Made by a program: the position numbers and the translations under genes. The notes beneath the pieces were generated by a model. That model saw only the letters and a program-made list of their open reading frames with translations. It did no database searches and was not told the origin of the DNA. From Marinomonas sp. TW1 (GTDB lineage Bacteria; Pseudomonadota; Gammaproteobacteria; Pseudomonadales; Marinomonadaceae), in contig NZ_JSEE01000007.1 in NCBI RefSeq assembly GCF_001625355.1, positions 124,001 through 188,000 of the forward strand: a stretch of DNA of 64,000 bases, read 5' to 3'. This document shows, in pieces, positions 9,214 through 18,326 of the stretch; position 1 is the first letter of the stretch, and each line of letters begins with the position of its first letter.

Positions 9214-11610
9214 TTACACAGCGTCTTTATTTAACGACGCATTTTCAATGACTTCATTTAAGTGCAACCAAGTTTCGACGACGGTATCAGGGTTAAGAGA
9301 CACACTTTCGATCCCCTGAGCGACCAACCAGTCTGCGAAATCCGCATGATCCGATGGTCCTTGACCGCAAATACCCACGTACTTTCCTTGCTCTCGACAA
9401 GCGGAAATGGCCATTTTTAGCAGCTTTTTCACCGCAGGGTTGCGTTCGTCGAATTTGTCAGCAATCAAACCTGAGTCACGATCCAGTCCAAGGGTTAATT
9501 GGGTCAAATCGTTGGAGCCGATAGAGAAACCATCAAAATATTCAAGGAATTCCTCAGCTAACAGAGCGTTAGACGGCAATTCACACATCATGATGACTTT
9601 GAGGCCATTTTCGCCGCGTGCTAAGCCTTGTTCGGCAAGCAATTCGGTGACTTGTTGCGCTTCTTCTAAAGTACGTACAAATGGAATCATGATCTGTACA
9701 TTGGTCAGTCCCATGTCATTACGAACTCGGCGAATGGCTTCACACTCCATGGCGAAGCAATCACGGAATGAGTCGTCAATGTAGCGAGCCGCACCGCGGA
9801 AGCCTAACATTGGGTTTTCTTCATCTGGTTCGAATAATGGTCCACCAATTAGGTTGTGGTACTCATTGGATTTAAAGTCTGAAAGACGAACAATGACGGG
9901 CTTCTGAGAAAAAGAGCAGGCCAGTGTCGCTACGCCTTCTACCAGCTTGTCGACATAAAATTCGACTGGCCCCTGGTAGCCGGCGATACGATGATCGATC
10001 TCTTCTTTTAGCGGCGCGTCCATGTCAGCGTAATTCAATAAGGCTTTTGGGTGGATGCCAATCATACGGTTGATAATGAATTCGAGACGCGCCAAACCAA
10101 TGCCGGCATTTGGTAGCATTGCGAAATCAAAAGCGCGGTTTGGATTACCAACGTTCATCATGACTTTAACCGGTAAGTCTGGCATGTTGCCCACTTCAGA
10201 AGTAATCACATCGAACTGCAATGCTCCCTGATAGACAAAGCCCATATCGCCTTGCGCACAAGAAACGGTTACTTGCTGGTCATTTTTCAAGACTTCGGTC
10301 GCATCACCACAACCAACGACGGCTGGAATGCCTAATTCACGTGCAATAATCGCTGCGTGACAGGTTCGACCACCACGATTGGTGACAATCGCCGAGGCAC
10401 GCTTCATGATGGGTTCCCAATCTGGGTCTGTGATGTCTGTGACGAGAACATCTCCGGGTTGAATGCGGTCCATCTCAGTAATGGATGACAATACTTTAAC
10501 CGCACCTGTGCCAATTTTATGTCCAATGGCACGCCCCGTAATCATTACGTTAGAGGTTTCTTTTAAACTGTATCGTTCCATACTTTGAGCACTGGTTTGA
10601 CTGCGCACCGTTTCAGGTCGAGCTTGAACTATGTACAGTTTTCCATCGATACCATCTTTGGCCCATTCAATGTCCATCGGACGTTGGTAATGTTTCTCGA
10701 TAATGCAAGCTTGTCGTGCCAAATCTTCTATTTCTTCATGGCTCAAGGCAAAGCGATTTTGATCGTCAAGGGCAACGGGAACCACTTTAACAAACTCTTC
10801 ACTACCGGCCTCGGCGTACCCCATTTTTTGAGCTTTGCTACCCAGGCTTTTACGAACGACTGCTGGTCGATTGGAGTCTAATGTGGGTTTATGAACATAG
10901 TATTCATCAGGGTTGACGGTACCTTGTACGACCATCTCGCCTAAACCGTATGCGGCAGTAATGAAGACCACTTCGTCGAAACCGGATTCGGTATCCAAAG
11001 TGAATAAGACACCTGAAGCGCCAATGTCGCTGCGAACCATTTTTTGAATACCGGCAGACAGCGCCACGCCTTGATGCTCAAAACCTTGGTGTACGCGGTA
11101 GGAGATCGCACGGTCATTAAACAAAGAGGCAAAGACACGTTTGATGGACGCTTTAATGTCCGCTAAACCGATTACGTTAAGGTAGGTTTCTTGTTGACCT
11201 GCAAAGGAAGCGTCGGGTAAATCTTCCGCAGTGGCAGAAGAACGAACCGCAAAGGAGGTACCTTCGGCATTGTCTTCACACAGCACGGCAAAAGCTTGTT
11301 CAATTTCTTGGTTGAATTCGTCAGAAAAAGACGCGTCTTCAATCCATTGACGAATTTTGACGCCCGTTTCGGCGAGAGCATGAACGTCATCAACATCCAA
11401 ACTGTCTAGAGTCTGGTGGATTTTGTCTTCTAACCCCGTTTCAACCAAAAAGCTTTGATAGGCATAAGCAGTGGTTGCGAAACCATTTGGTACTTGGATA
11501 CCAAGGTCTGTCAGGTTAGAAATCATTTCTCCCAAGGAGGCATTTTTACCGCCTACTTGACCGACATCTTCTAAACGAAGATCTTTAAACCACTTAATAA
11601 ATTTGCTCAC
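9214..11610 (-). CDS. ppsA: Phosphoenolpyruvate synthase
   Basis: 798 aa, full length. It makes PEP from pyruvate and ATP during gluconeogenesis. The N-terminal ATP-grasp/pyruvate-binding domain has VGGKNASLGEM (residues 19-29) and SFAVRSSATAEDLPDASFAGQQ. The swivelling phosphohistidine domain has GGRTCHAAIIARELG with catalytic His418. The C-terminal TIM barrel has LGFRGAARY and FSIGSNDLTQLTLGLDRDS. It is divergent from ppsR, whose product reversibly phosphorylates the Thr next to the active His (Thr416 here), a conserved pairing. A GAGAC element precedes the ATG. Confidence 0.97.
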   Translation of the reverse strand: MSKFIKWFKDLRLEDVGQVGGKNASLGEMISNLTDLGIQVPNGFATTAYAYQSFLVETGLEDKIHQTLDSLDVDDVHALAETGVKIRQWIEDASFSDEFNQEIEQAFAVLCEDNAEGTSFAVRSSATAEDLPDASFAGQQETYLNVIGLADIKASIKRVFASLFNDRAISYRVHQGFEHQGVALSAGIQKMVRSDIGASGVLFTLDTESGFDEVVFITAAYGLGEMVVQGTVNPDEYYVHKPTLDSNRPAVVRKSLGSKAQKMGYAEAGSEEFVKVVPVALDDQNRFALSHEEIEDLARQACIIEKHYQRPMDIEWAKDGIDGKLYIVQARPETVRSQTSAQSMERYSLKETSNVMITGRAIGHKIGTGAVKVLSSITEMDRIQPGDVLVTDITDPDWEPIMKRASAIVTNRGGRTCHAAIIARELGIPAVVGCGDATEVLKNDQQVTVSCAQGDMGFVYQGALQFDVITSEVGNMPDLPVKVMMNVGNPNRAFDFAMLPNAGIGLARLEFIINRMIGIHPKALLNYADMDAPLKEEIDHRIAGYQGPVEFYVDKLVEGVATLACSFSQKPVIVRLSDFKSNEYHNLIGGPLFEPDEENPMLGFRGAARYIDDSFRDCFAMECEAIRRVRNDMGLTNVQIMIPFVRTLEEAQQVTELLAEQGLARGENGLKVIMMCELPSNALLAEEFLEYFDGFSIGSNDLTQLTLGLDRDSGLIADKFDERNPAVKKLLKMAISACREQGKYVGICGQGPSDHADFADWLVAQGIESVSLNPDTVVETWLHLNEVIENASLNKDAV

Positions 11611-11638
11611 AAGAGACTCCGATGGTTGAGTGTTTTTA

Positions 11639-11653
11639 TTATTGAATCAATAA
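11639..11653. promoter_or_regulatory. Palindrome in the ppsA-ppsR divergent region
   Basis: A perfect TTATTGA-A-TCAATAA dyad lies 29 nt upstream of the ppsA start. Its symmetry and position fit a repressor or activator site for ppsA; no regulator can be named. A second, shorter dyad ATCGA-TTAT-TCGAT lies at 11780-11793, close to ppsR. Confidence 0.4.
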
Positions 11654-11820
11654 AAATCATTTGGGGGCGAAATGTAAGAGTTGCCCGCCAAGCGAGAGCG
11701 TTGGCGACAAGGCCACTTCAGGGCTTGTCAAAACCTTAACTCTGGGTCCATTGTATGTAGCTGGGATACGTTGAATAAAATCGATTATTCGATGTAGTTT
11801 TATTTCAATCGAAAAAACGG

Positions 11821-12660
11821 ATGTCGTTAGATAACAACAAAATGAGTAAAAATGACATGAAAGTGTATTTTGTTTCCGATGGAACGGCGATCACCGCCGA
11901 AGTGTTTGGTTCTGCTATGTTGTCTTTTTTTGATGTCGACATTATGACCAAAAGTGTGCCTTTTTTGAGCACTAAGGACCAAGCAAATGGTCTAAAACAA
12001 CAAATTGATTTAGACGTTGCACAGGGTGCATCAGTATTGGTTTTTTATACCATTTCAGACCAAGCGATTAGTGACATAGTGCAGTCTTGCCAATGCCATT
12101 GTTATAATGTGTTTGGTGAAATGCTGTCGCCCATTGAACAGGCATTGGGGGTCAAAGCGCAGCCTTCGGCTCAAAAAGCTCACGGTATGAAAGCGGGGGT
12201 GTATGATGGGCGTATAGACGCCATTAACTATGCGTTAGCGAATGATGATGGGGCATCCATCAAAAATTTCGATCAAGCGGATATTATTTTGCTTGGTGTC
12301 TCTCGTTCTGGCAAAACGCCAACGAGTTTATATTTGGCCATGCAGTACGGAATTCGCGCGGCAAACTATCCGATAACGGAAGACGATTTTTCCTCTGCTG
12401 GTTTGCCTAAAGTCTTAAAACTTCACAAGAAAAAACTGTTTGGACTGACCATAGATCCACAGAGATTGCATGAAATTCGTACTGGCCGCATGGCGCAAAG
12501 TAAATACGCTTCTTTCAGACAATGTCGCTATGAAATCGAGGAAGTAGAGTCTTTGTATCGTCAGGAGCGCATTCCATTCTTAAACTCTACCACCTTGTCG
12601 GTGGAAGAAATTTCCACCAAAGTGATGGCCGAAATGAATTTAGAGCGTCATCGCCAATGA
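11821..12660 (+). CDS. ppsR: PEP synthase regulatory protein (bifunctional kinase/pyrophosphorylase)
   Basis: 279 aa, DUF299/PSRP family. The N-terminus VYFVSDGTAITAEVFG and the P-loop GVSRSGKT (residues 159-166, followed by PTSLYLA) are diagnostic. The enzyme phosphorylates PpsA with ADP to inactivate it and reverses this with phosphate. The ATG at 11821 gives a usual-length protein; an in-frame ATG at 11842 is also possible, because neither has a strong ribosome-binding site. It is divergent from its target ppsA. Confidence 0.95.
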   Translation: MSLDNNKMSKNDMKVYFVSDGTAITAEVFGSAMLSFFDVDIMTKSVPFLSTKDQANGLKQQIDLDVAQGASVLVFYTISDQAISDIVQSCQCHCYNVFGEMLSPIEQALGVKAQPSAQKAHGMKAGVYDGRIDAINYALANDDGASIKNFDQADIILLGVSRSGKTPTSLYLAMQYGIRAANYPITEDDFSSAGLPKVLKLHKKKLFGLTIDPQRLHEIRTGRMAQSKYASFRQCRYEIEEVESLYRQERIPFLNSTTLSVEEISTKVMAEMNLERHRQ

Positions 12661-12672
12661 AATTAGAGGCAG

Positions 12673-12697
12673 AATAGATCGAATTATTCGATCTATT
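12673..12697 (+). terminator. Hairpin after ppsR
   Basis: A perfect 11-bp stem (AATAGATCGAA / TTCGATCTATT) with loop TTA lies 12 nt after the ppsR stop. It is AT-rich and has only a short downstream T-run, so termination may be partial. Confidence 0.6.
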
Positions 12698-12877
12698 CAT
12701 TGGTTTTGCTGAATAATTAAACAGAAAAAAGTCATATTTTTTATGTATGGCCATTTTGACACAACAAAATCTGACTTGATGTTCGGCAAAACAAGGCTTT
12801 CTTTTACGTTTTGTTGTCGAATTACAAAATAACCTTTCCACAGTGTGCAGATAATAGAGAGAACAAGGCTTTTATAG

Positions 12878-12905
12878 AGAGTATTCCCTAAGAATACTCT
12901 ATAAT
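12878..12905 (+). promoter_or_regulatory. Probable rnr promoter with overlapping inverted repeat
   Basis: TATAAT at 12900-12905 is a perfect -10 hexamer. Immediately before it AGAGTATTC-N5-GAATACTCT forms a 9-bp dyad (12878-12900) covering the place where a -35 should be, and no good -35 hexamer exists. This suggests an activator- or repressor-controlled start, or a 5' hairpin if transcription begins upstream. Confidence 0.4.
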
Positions 12906-13033
12906 GAGGGTAACTTATGTGGGCTTATAAAGGGCATGTTGCCAAAGCCAAAACCACATTCTCAATCGTAAGATGTTCATATTGGTGATTTATAACAGGA
13001 TGTCTTACTAAAAAAACCAAGGATAAACATACA

Positions 13034-15610
13034 TTGAGTAAAAAAATTAACGATCCACACTCGCAGCGCGAAGCATCAAAATACGATAACCCGGTGCCTA
13101 GTCGTGAATACATCTTAGAATTTCTCGCCACACAAAATACCGCTTTAAGTCATCCACAACTGTGCGACTTATTTTCTCTTAAAGGGGAAGATGAGATAGA
13201 GGCATTGCGTCGTCGTTTAATTGCCATGTGTCGCGACAGCCAGCTGACCAGTAATGCCAATAATGAATATAAGCCACTTTTAGAAAGTGACTTCATCGAA
13301 GGGTATGTACAAGGCAATAAAGAAGGGCACGGCTTTTTACTGCGTGCCAGCGATGACGACATCTTTTTATCTGCTCGTCAGATGATGAACGTAATGGACG
13401 GTGACAAAGCCAAGGTTCGTTTGTCTGGTCGCAGTGTAAAAGGCCGTTTAGATGGTGTTGTCGTTGAGGTCTTGGAACGAAAGCACACTCAGTTAGTCGG
13501 GCGTTACTATGAAGAAAGCCAGACGGCTTTTGTGACACCAGAAAACCCTAGAATCTCGCAAGACATTCTGATTAGTAAAGATTCCGGACTGTCGCCTAAA
13601 CATGGCCAATATGTGTTGGTTGAGATTGTTTCCTACGCCGAGCGTGGACAATCAGCAAAAGGTCTTGTAAAGAAAGTGCTGGGTGACTTCATGGCGCCGG
13701 GTGTTGAAATTGAAGTGGCCATGCATCGTTATGAAATTCCTAACGAATGGCCAGCTGCCGTTGAACAACAAGTTAAACACTTTACCTCTGAAGTGGCGGA
13801 AGAAGACAAAGCGCATCGAGTCGATTTACGCGATACGTCTTTTGTCACCATTGATGGTGAAGACGCCCGTGACTTTGATGACGCGGTATATTGTGAAAAA
13901 ACACCAGGTGGCTGGAAGCTGTTTGTCGCCATTGCAGATGTGTCTCATTATGTTAAAAAAGACACCGCGCTAGACGAAGAGGCCATTGTACGAGGTAATT
14001 CGGTTTACTTCCCTGGCCGAGTGATTCCAATGTTACCGGAAGTGCTTTCCAATGGTTTGTGTTCATTGAACCCAGATGTTGACCGACTTGCCATGGTGGC
14101 TGAGATTTCTCTGACCACAAAAGGCAAGATGCGCGGCTTTAAATTCTATGAAGGTTTGATTCGTTCCCATGCCCGCCTGACGTACACCAAAGTGGCTAAA
14201 ATGATTGCCGCTGAGCCAGAAGACGAAGGCCTAGCTTTGCGTGATCGCTATCAAAGTATCGTCTCGCATATCGATGATCTAAACGGTCTATATCAAGTGC
14301 TTAAAATGGCTCGTGGAGAACGAGGAGCGATGGAGTTTGATACTGTTGAAACCCGTATGGTGTTTGATGAGCATTCGAAGATCGAACACATAGTGCCGGT
14401 CGAACGTAATGACGCTCATAAGCTGATCGAAGAGTGCATGCTGTGTGCGAACGTAGCGACGGCGGAATTATTGATTAAAGCGGATTTACCCGCTTTGTTC
14501 CGTGTTCATGAAGGGCCAAAAGAAGATCGACTACTGACTTTGCGCAGCTATCTTGGGTTGCTTGGATTAGAGCTTACTGGCGGTTTAAAACCGACCCCAG
14601 CGGATTACGCTATGGTGGCTGAGCAAATTAAAGACAGAGCGGATGCGCGAAGCATTCAAACCATGATGTTGCGTTCTATGTCACAAGCGGTTTATCAAGC
14701 CGATAACATGGGCCATTTTGGTTTGAACTACGAAGCCTATACCCATTTTACTTCGCCGATTCGACGTTACCCTGACTTGTTGGTTCATCGGGCGATTCGT
14801 TATTTGATTCGTGGTGAAGGTCGACCGAATGTTACTCAAGCACATCGTGTTGCCGGCAGTCCTTTATTAAAAGAGAAGAAAATTTACGGCTATGACCATG
14901 CTGATATGGATGGTTTAGGCGATTCTTGTTCTCTGACAGAACGACGTGCTGACGAAGCCACACGCGATGTTGAAGCTTGGCTTAAATGCCAATACGTTGA
15001 GCAACATCTAGGTGATGCTTTTGAGGGTGTGGTCACCGCGGTGACGTCTTTCGGTTTGTTTGTTGAGTTACAGGGATTGTTCGTAGATGGTTTGATTCAT
15101 ATTTCTGGTTTAGGCCAAGATTATTTTGTTCATGATATCGAGCATCAAGCCATTATTGGTGAGCGCACTGGTCGTGTATTCCGTCTTGGTGATCGTTTGA
15201 AAGTTCGAGTTGCTAGCGTCAATTTAGAGCAGCGTAAGATTGATCTGACATTAGATGAATCAGCTTCACGTCCACGTAAGAAGGTTGAGCGTGATGATCT
15301 GACTGAATTAGAAATGCAATTGGCGCAACTGCCTCCGATTGAATTAGGTGGCCGTTCTAAACCAAAGGCAAAAAACAGTTCGGAAGAGGGAGCAGGAAGC
15401 AAGAAAGAAGGCGCGAAAGACAAAGACTCAGATAAACCGAAGAGTAAAAAGCGTCGTACTCCTTCGAAGGGAAAGCGCATTAGACAAAAGAAAACGGCTC
15501 AAGCCGCTGCTAAGACAAAAACGTCGTCAAACAGTGCGAAGAAGCCTAAAAAAGCGAAAAAGGTCAGCAAAGCGAAAAAAAGCAATGCGAAACCACGATC
15601 TCGAGACTAA
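13034..15610 (+). CDS. rnr: Ribonuclease R
   Basis: 858 aa, a 3'-5' exoribonuclease that degrades structured RNA and helps rRNA quality control. In order: N-terminal HTH-like region (about 20-85), cold-shock OB domains (about 85-240), the RNB catalytic domain with DGEDARDFDD at 274-283 supplying the Mg-binding Asp residues, an S1 domain (GVVTAVTSFGLFVELQGLF), and a Lys/Arg-rich tail from about residue 745. The TTG start at 13034 has AAGGA about 10 nt upstream. rlmB follows after 44 nt, the classic rnr-rlmB pairing. Confidence 0.97.
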   Translation: MSKKINDPHSQREASKYDNPVPSREYILEFLATQNTALSHPQLCDLFSLKGEDEIEALRRRLIAMCRDSQLTSNANNEYKPLLESDFIEGYVQGNKEGHGFLLRASDDDIFLSARQMMNVMDGDKAKVRLSGRSVKGRLDGVVVEVLERKHTQLVGRYYEESQTAFVTPENPRISQDILISKDSGLSPKHGQYVLVEIVSYAERGQSAKGLVKKVLGDFMAPGVEIEVAMHRYEIPNEWPAAVEQQVKHFTSEVAEEDKAHRVDLRDTSFVTIDGEDARDFDDAVYCEKTPGGWKLFVAIADVSHYVKKDTALDEEAIVRGNSVYFPGRVIPMLPEVLSNGLCSLNPDVDRLAMVAEISLTTKGKMRGFKFYEGLIRSHARLTYTKVAKMIAAEPEDEGLALRDRYQSIVSHIDDLNGLYQVLKMARGERGAMEFDTVETRMVFDEHSKIEHIVPVERNDAHKLIEECMLCANVATAELLIKADLPALFRVHEGPKEDRLLTLRSYLGLLGLELTGGLKPTPADYAMVAEQIKDRADARSIQTMMLRSMSQAVYQADNMGHFGLNYEAYTHFTSPIRRYPDLLVHRAIRYLIRGEGRPNVTQAHRVAGSPLLKEKKIYGYDHADMDGLGDSCSLTERRADEATRDVEAWLKCQYVEQHLGDAFEGVVTAVTSFGLFVELQGLFVDGLIHISGLGQDYFVHDIEHQAIIGERTGRVFRLGDRLKVRVASVNLEQRKIDLTLDESASRPRKKVERDDLTELEMQLAQLPPIELGGRSKPKAKNSSEEGAGSKKEGAKDKDSDKPKSKKRRTPSKGKRIRQKKTAQAAAKTKTSSNSAKKPKKAKKVSKAKKSNAKPRSRD

Positions 15611-15654
15611 CCAATAGTCGATTAAATGCTGATATAGAGAGAATGAAATAAAAC

Positions 15655-16422
15655 ATGTCCGATTTAGAATGGATATACGGTATTCATGCCGTAGAAAATG
15701 CCCTGTCACAACAAGCTGATCGCATTAAAGAAGTGCGTTTTCAAGAAGGTCGTGACGACAAGAAAACACAACGATTAATGACGTTATGCAAAACGAACAA
15801 GGTGCGTTACAGCTTGGTGCCACGTCGCGACTTGGATCAACTTTTTACCAAAACCAAAGAACGAGTCGTACATCAAGGTGTTGTGGCTTATACCACGATG
15901 ACAAAAGCAGGCAACGAAGCCGATTTGCACGCTTATGTTGAAGGGTTGGATGAAACGCCATTGGTCATTATTCTGGATGGTGTGACTGACCCTCACAACC
16001 TTGGTGCTTGTTTGCGAAGTGCTGACGCCGCTGGCGCTCACGCTGTCATTATGCCAAAAGATAATTCTGCGCCGCTCAATGCAACGGTCAGTAAAGTAGC
16101 CTGTGGTGCGGCTGAAAGCATGCCAGTGTATGCGGTGACGAACCTTGCTAGGACGATGAAAAAACTGCAAGACCAAGGTATTTGGATTTTCGGCACAGCA
16201 GGCGAAGCGACGGGTACCATATATGAGCAAGACTTAACCATTCCAACGGCCATTGTGATGGGCGCGGAAGGGGAAGGCATGCGACGCTTAACACGTGAAC
16301 AGTGTGATTATCTCGTTAAGCTGCCTATGGCTGGTGTGGTATCCAGTTTGAACGTATCGGTCGCAACGGGTGTTTGCTTGTATGAAGTGGTTCGACAGCG
16401 TGCTGTGAAAGCTCAGCGTTAA
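15655..16422 (+). CDS. rlmB: 23S rRNA (guanosine2251-2'-O)-methyltransferase
   Basis: 255 aa SpoU/TrmH-family knotted methyltransferase. The N-terminal L30e-like substrate-binding domain starts at YGIHAVENAL. The SPOUT core has LDGVTDPHNLGACLRSADAAG (shortened here), MGAEGEGMRRLTRE and the C-terminal knot LPMAGVVSSLNVSVATG. It methylates G2251 in the 23S P-loop. It is co-directional with rnr and runs almost directly into cobT, so one transcript may span all three. Confidence 0.96.
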   Translation: MSDLEWIYGIHAVENALSQQADRIKEVRFQEGRDDKKTQRLMTLCKTNKVRYSLVPRRDLDQLFTKTKERVVHQGVVAYTTMTKAGNEADLHAYVEGLDETPLVIILDGVTDPHNLGACLRSADAAGAHAVIMPKDNSAPLNATVSKVACGAAESMPVYAVTNLARTMKKLQDQGIWIFGTAGEATGTIYEQDLTIPTAIVMGAEGEGMRRLTREQCDYLVKLPMAGVVSSLNVSVATGVCLYEVVRQRAVKAQR

Positions 16423-16432
16423 GGAGTTGGCC

Positions 16433-17494
16433 TTGTTTCAGTCGTTTCAAATTCAAGCCCCTTCGTCGGCTTTAGATGTGGATCTTCAGCATAAGATTGA
16501 CACCAAAACTAAGCCTCCAGGTTCGTTAGGGTCCCTTGAAAAAATCGCTTTTCAACTAGGGCGAATTCAAGGTAAGACCATTCCGGACGTCAGTCGCGCC
16601 AAGATGATTGTGTTTGCGGCAGATCATGGTGTAGTTGATCAAGGTATTAGCTTATTTCCACAGGAAGTGACACCACAAATGGTGATGAACTTTTTGATGG
16701 GAGGTGCGGCTGTGAGTGTCTTCTGTCAGCAGCATAATGTGCCATTGCGGGTTGTTGATGTCGGTGTAAAAGTGGATTTGGACGATCATCCATTATTAGC
16801 CAAGCGTAAAGTAGCCTATGCCTCCCAAGACTTTAGTCAAACGGCAGCAATGACCTCTGAGCAAGTCGCCATGGCGCTACAAGCGGGCGTTGAGGAGGTG
16901 GATCAGGCCATAGCAGAAGGAAATCAGCTATTGATGTTTGGTGAAATGGGCATAGGTAACACCTGTGTTTCATCTTGTATGATGTCGGCTTTATTAGGTG
17001 ATGATGCCACTCTGACGGCGGGGCGAGGTACAGGCTTGGATGACCATGGCGTGTCTCACAAAGCAAATATTATCCAGCAGTCTTTGTTACGAGCGGAACA
17101 AGAAACGGGTCAGTGTATGGCAGACTGGAGCCCACAAACCCTTGCTGAGCAAGTCGGTGGTTTTGAAATATTGGCAATGGCTGGCGCTATGCTACAGGCA
17201 GCAAAGCAGCAAACGGCCTTTGTCGTTGATGGTTTTATTTGTTCTGTGGCTTTGTTGTTTGCACATAAAGTGTCGCCCCAGGTGAAGGCGTACGCCATGT
17301 TTGCTCATCAATCAAATGAACAAGCTCATCAACGTTTACTTGAGTTTCTTAACGCGGAACCAATTTTGTCCTTAGATTTGCGTTTAGGAGAAGGTTCTGG
17401 TGCGATTTTGTCTTACCCTTTAATTCAAAGTGCCTGTGTTTTTATGGCACAAATGGCCAGTTTTGAAAGTGCCGGTTTAAGTGATCAAACTTAA
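16433..17494 (+). CDS. cobT: Nicotinate-nucleotide-dimethylbenzimidazole phosphoribosyltransferase
   Basis: About 353 aa. It joins nicotinate mononucleotide and dimethylbenzimidazole to give alpha-ribazole phosphate for the cobalamin lower loop. KTKPPGSLGSLEKIA at the N-terminus, FAADHGV, GEMGIGNT and LRLGEGSGA (with the catalytic Glu) are CobT signatures. An AAGGAG at 16421-16426 abuts a TTG at 16427 with no spacing but lies 6 nt before the in-frame TTG at 16433, so 16433 is the better start. It begins a cobT-cobS-cobC run only 10 nt after rlmB. Confidence 0.95.
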   Translation: MFQSFQIQAPSSALDVDLQHKIDTKTKPPGSLGSLEKIAFQLGRIQGKTIPDVSRAKMIVFAADHGVVDQGISLFPQEVTPQMVMNFLMGGAAVSVFCQQHNVPLRVVDVGVKVDLDDHPLLAKRKVAYASQDFSQTAAMTSEQVAMALQAGVEEVDQAIAEGNQLLMFGEMGIGNTCVSSCMMSALLGDDATLTAGRGTGLDDHGVSHKANIIQQSLLRAEQETGQCMADWSPQTLAEQVGGFEILAMAGAMLQAAKQQTAFVVDGFICSVALLFAHKVSPQVKAYAMFAHQSNEQAHQRLLEFLNAEPILSLDLRLGEGSGAILSYPLIQSACVFMAQMASFESAGLSDQT

Positions 17495-17540
17495 TCTCGA
17501 TTGAAGGCTTGGCGGGTTGATTAAGGGGTATGAGAAGAGT

Positions 17541-18326
17541 ATGAAAAACGTATTAACCAGCGCGTATTGGCAAGGTTTTAAACGCAGTTTAGCAACATAC
17601 ACACGTATTCCAGTGCGAGTGGATTGGCGTGATGATATTGAACACCTTCCGGCCGTGAGTTTTTTGCCATGGGTTGGGATCGTCGTCGCGATTATGAGCA
17701 CCTGGCCATTATGGTTTGATTGGTCAACCACGTTGCAGGCACTGTTCATGTTACTGACGGCTGTGCTTTTAACAGGCGGCTTTCATGAAGATGGTTTGAT
17801 GGACAGTTGTGACGGTTTGGTTGGCGGTTGGGATAAAGAGCAACGCCTGACCATTATGAAAGACTCTCGTTTAGGCAGTTATGCCGCTCTGAGCATTTGG
17901 TTTTCTTTAACCTTGAAATGGCTGTTGTTGAGTGAGCTGTTGAATACGGCCTCTCATTCCTTCCTAGGTTTAATCTATTTAATTACTTCTTGGTGTGCGG
18001 TTCATGTAATAGCACGCATGTTTCCGCTTGTTTTGATGCATTGTCTGGACTATGTCACGTTAGGTGATAGTAAAGCAAAAAGCATGATTGCACGATTTGG
18101 CATGAAAGAATGGGTTGTGGCCTTGGTGCCCTGTGCAATTTTGGCTATTTTGTCTTTGAGTCTATTGGAAATAGTATTGGTTGCTGTTTTGGCTGCGTTG
18201 TTTTTATTGGCAATACGTCAGTATTTACAGCATAAGATTCAAGGCTTTAATGGGGATGCCTTGGGCGCCAGCGAACAACTGGGTGAAATCTTTATGATTG
18301 CGGCTTTATTGGTATTTGCATCGTGA
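17541..18326 (+). CDS. cobS: Adenosylcobinamide-GDP ribazoletransferase (cobalamin synthase)
   Basis: About 261 aa integral membrane enzyme that joins adenosylcobinamide-GDP and alpha-ribazole. Five to seven hydrophobic segments and the Asp-rich motif GGFHEDGLMDSCDGLVGG, then MKDSRLGSYA, are diagnostic. The ATG at 17541 with GAGAAGAG upstream is preferred; a TTG at 17517 is in frame but less convincing. The stop overlaps the cobC GTG in GTGA, indicating translational coupling. Confidence 0.95.
   Translation: MKNVLTSAYWQGFKRSLATYTRIPVRVDWRDDIEHLPAVSFLPWVGIVVAIMSTWPLWFDWSTTLQALFMLLTAVLLTGGFHEDGLMDSCDGLVGGWDKEQRLTIMKDSRLGSYAALSIWFSLTLKWLLLSELLNTASHSFLGLIYLITSWCAVHVIARMFPLVLMHCLDYVTLGDSKAKSMIARFGMKEWVVALVPCAILAILSLSLLEIVLVAVLAALFLLAIRQYLQHKIQGFNGDALGASEQLGEIFMIAALLVFAS

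Larger units (their letters stand above)
12661..13033 (+). other. 373-bp intergenic region between ppsR and rnr
   Basis: No coding region is supported here. It holds the ppsR terminator-like hairpin (12673-12697), a perfect -35-like TTGACA at 12756-12761 with no matching -10, an inverted repeat overlapping a perfect -10 hexamer (12878-12905), and about 128 nt of probable rnr leader ending in an AAGGA ribosome-binding site. Confidence 0.6.

Noticed and set aside
9407-9784. 125-codon open frame on + inside ppsA
   Set aside because: It lies wholly antisense to a confident ppsA and its product is compositionally skewed (Ser/Arg/Asn-rich) with no recognisable domain.
12756-12761. Perfect TTGACA -35 hexamer in the ppsR-rnr gap
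   Set aside because: No -10 hexamer at a workable distance, so no promoter can be supported there.
15145-15480. 111-codon open frame on - inside the rnr 3' end
   Set aside because: Caused by the Lys/Arg-rich codons of the RNase R tail read in reverse.
15784-16230. 148-codon open frame on - inside rlmB
   Set aside because: Antisense to the diagnostic SPOUT core of rlmB; no ribosome-binding site or family pattern.
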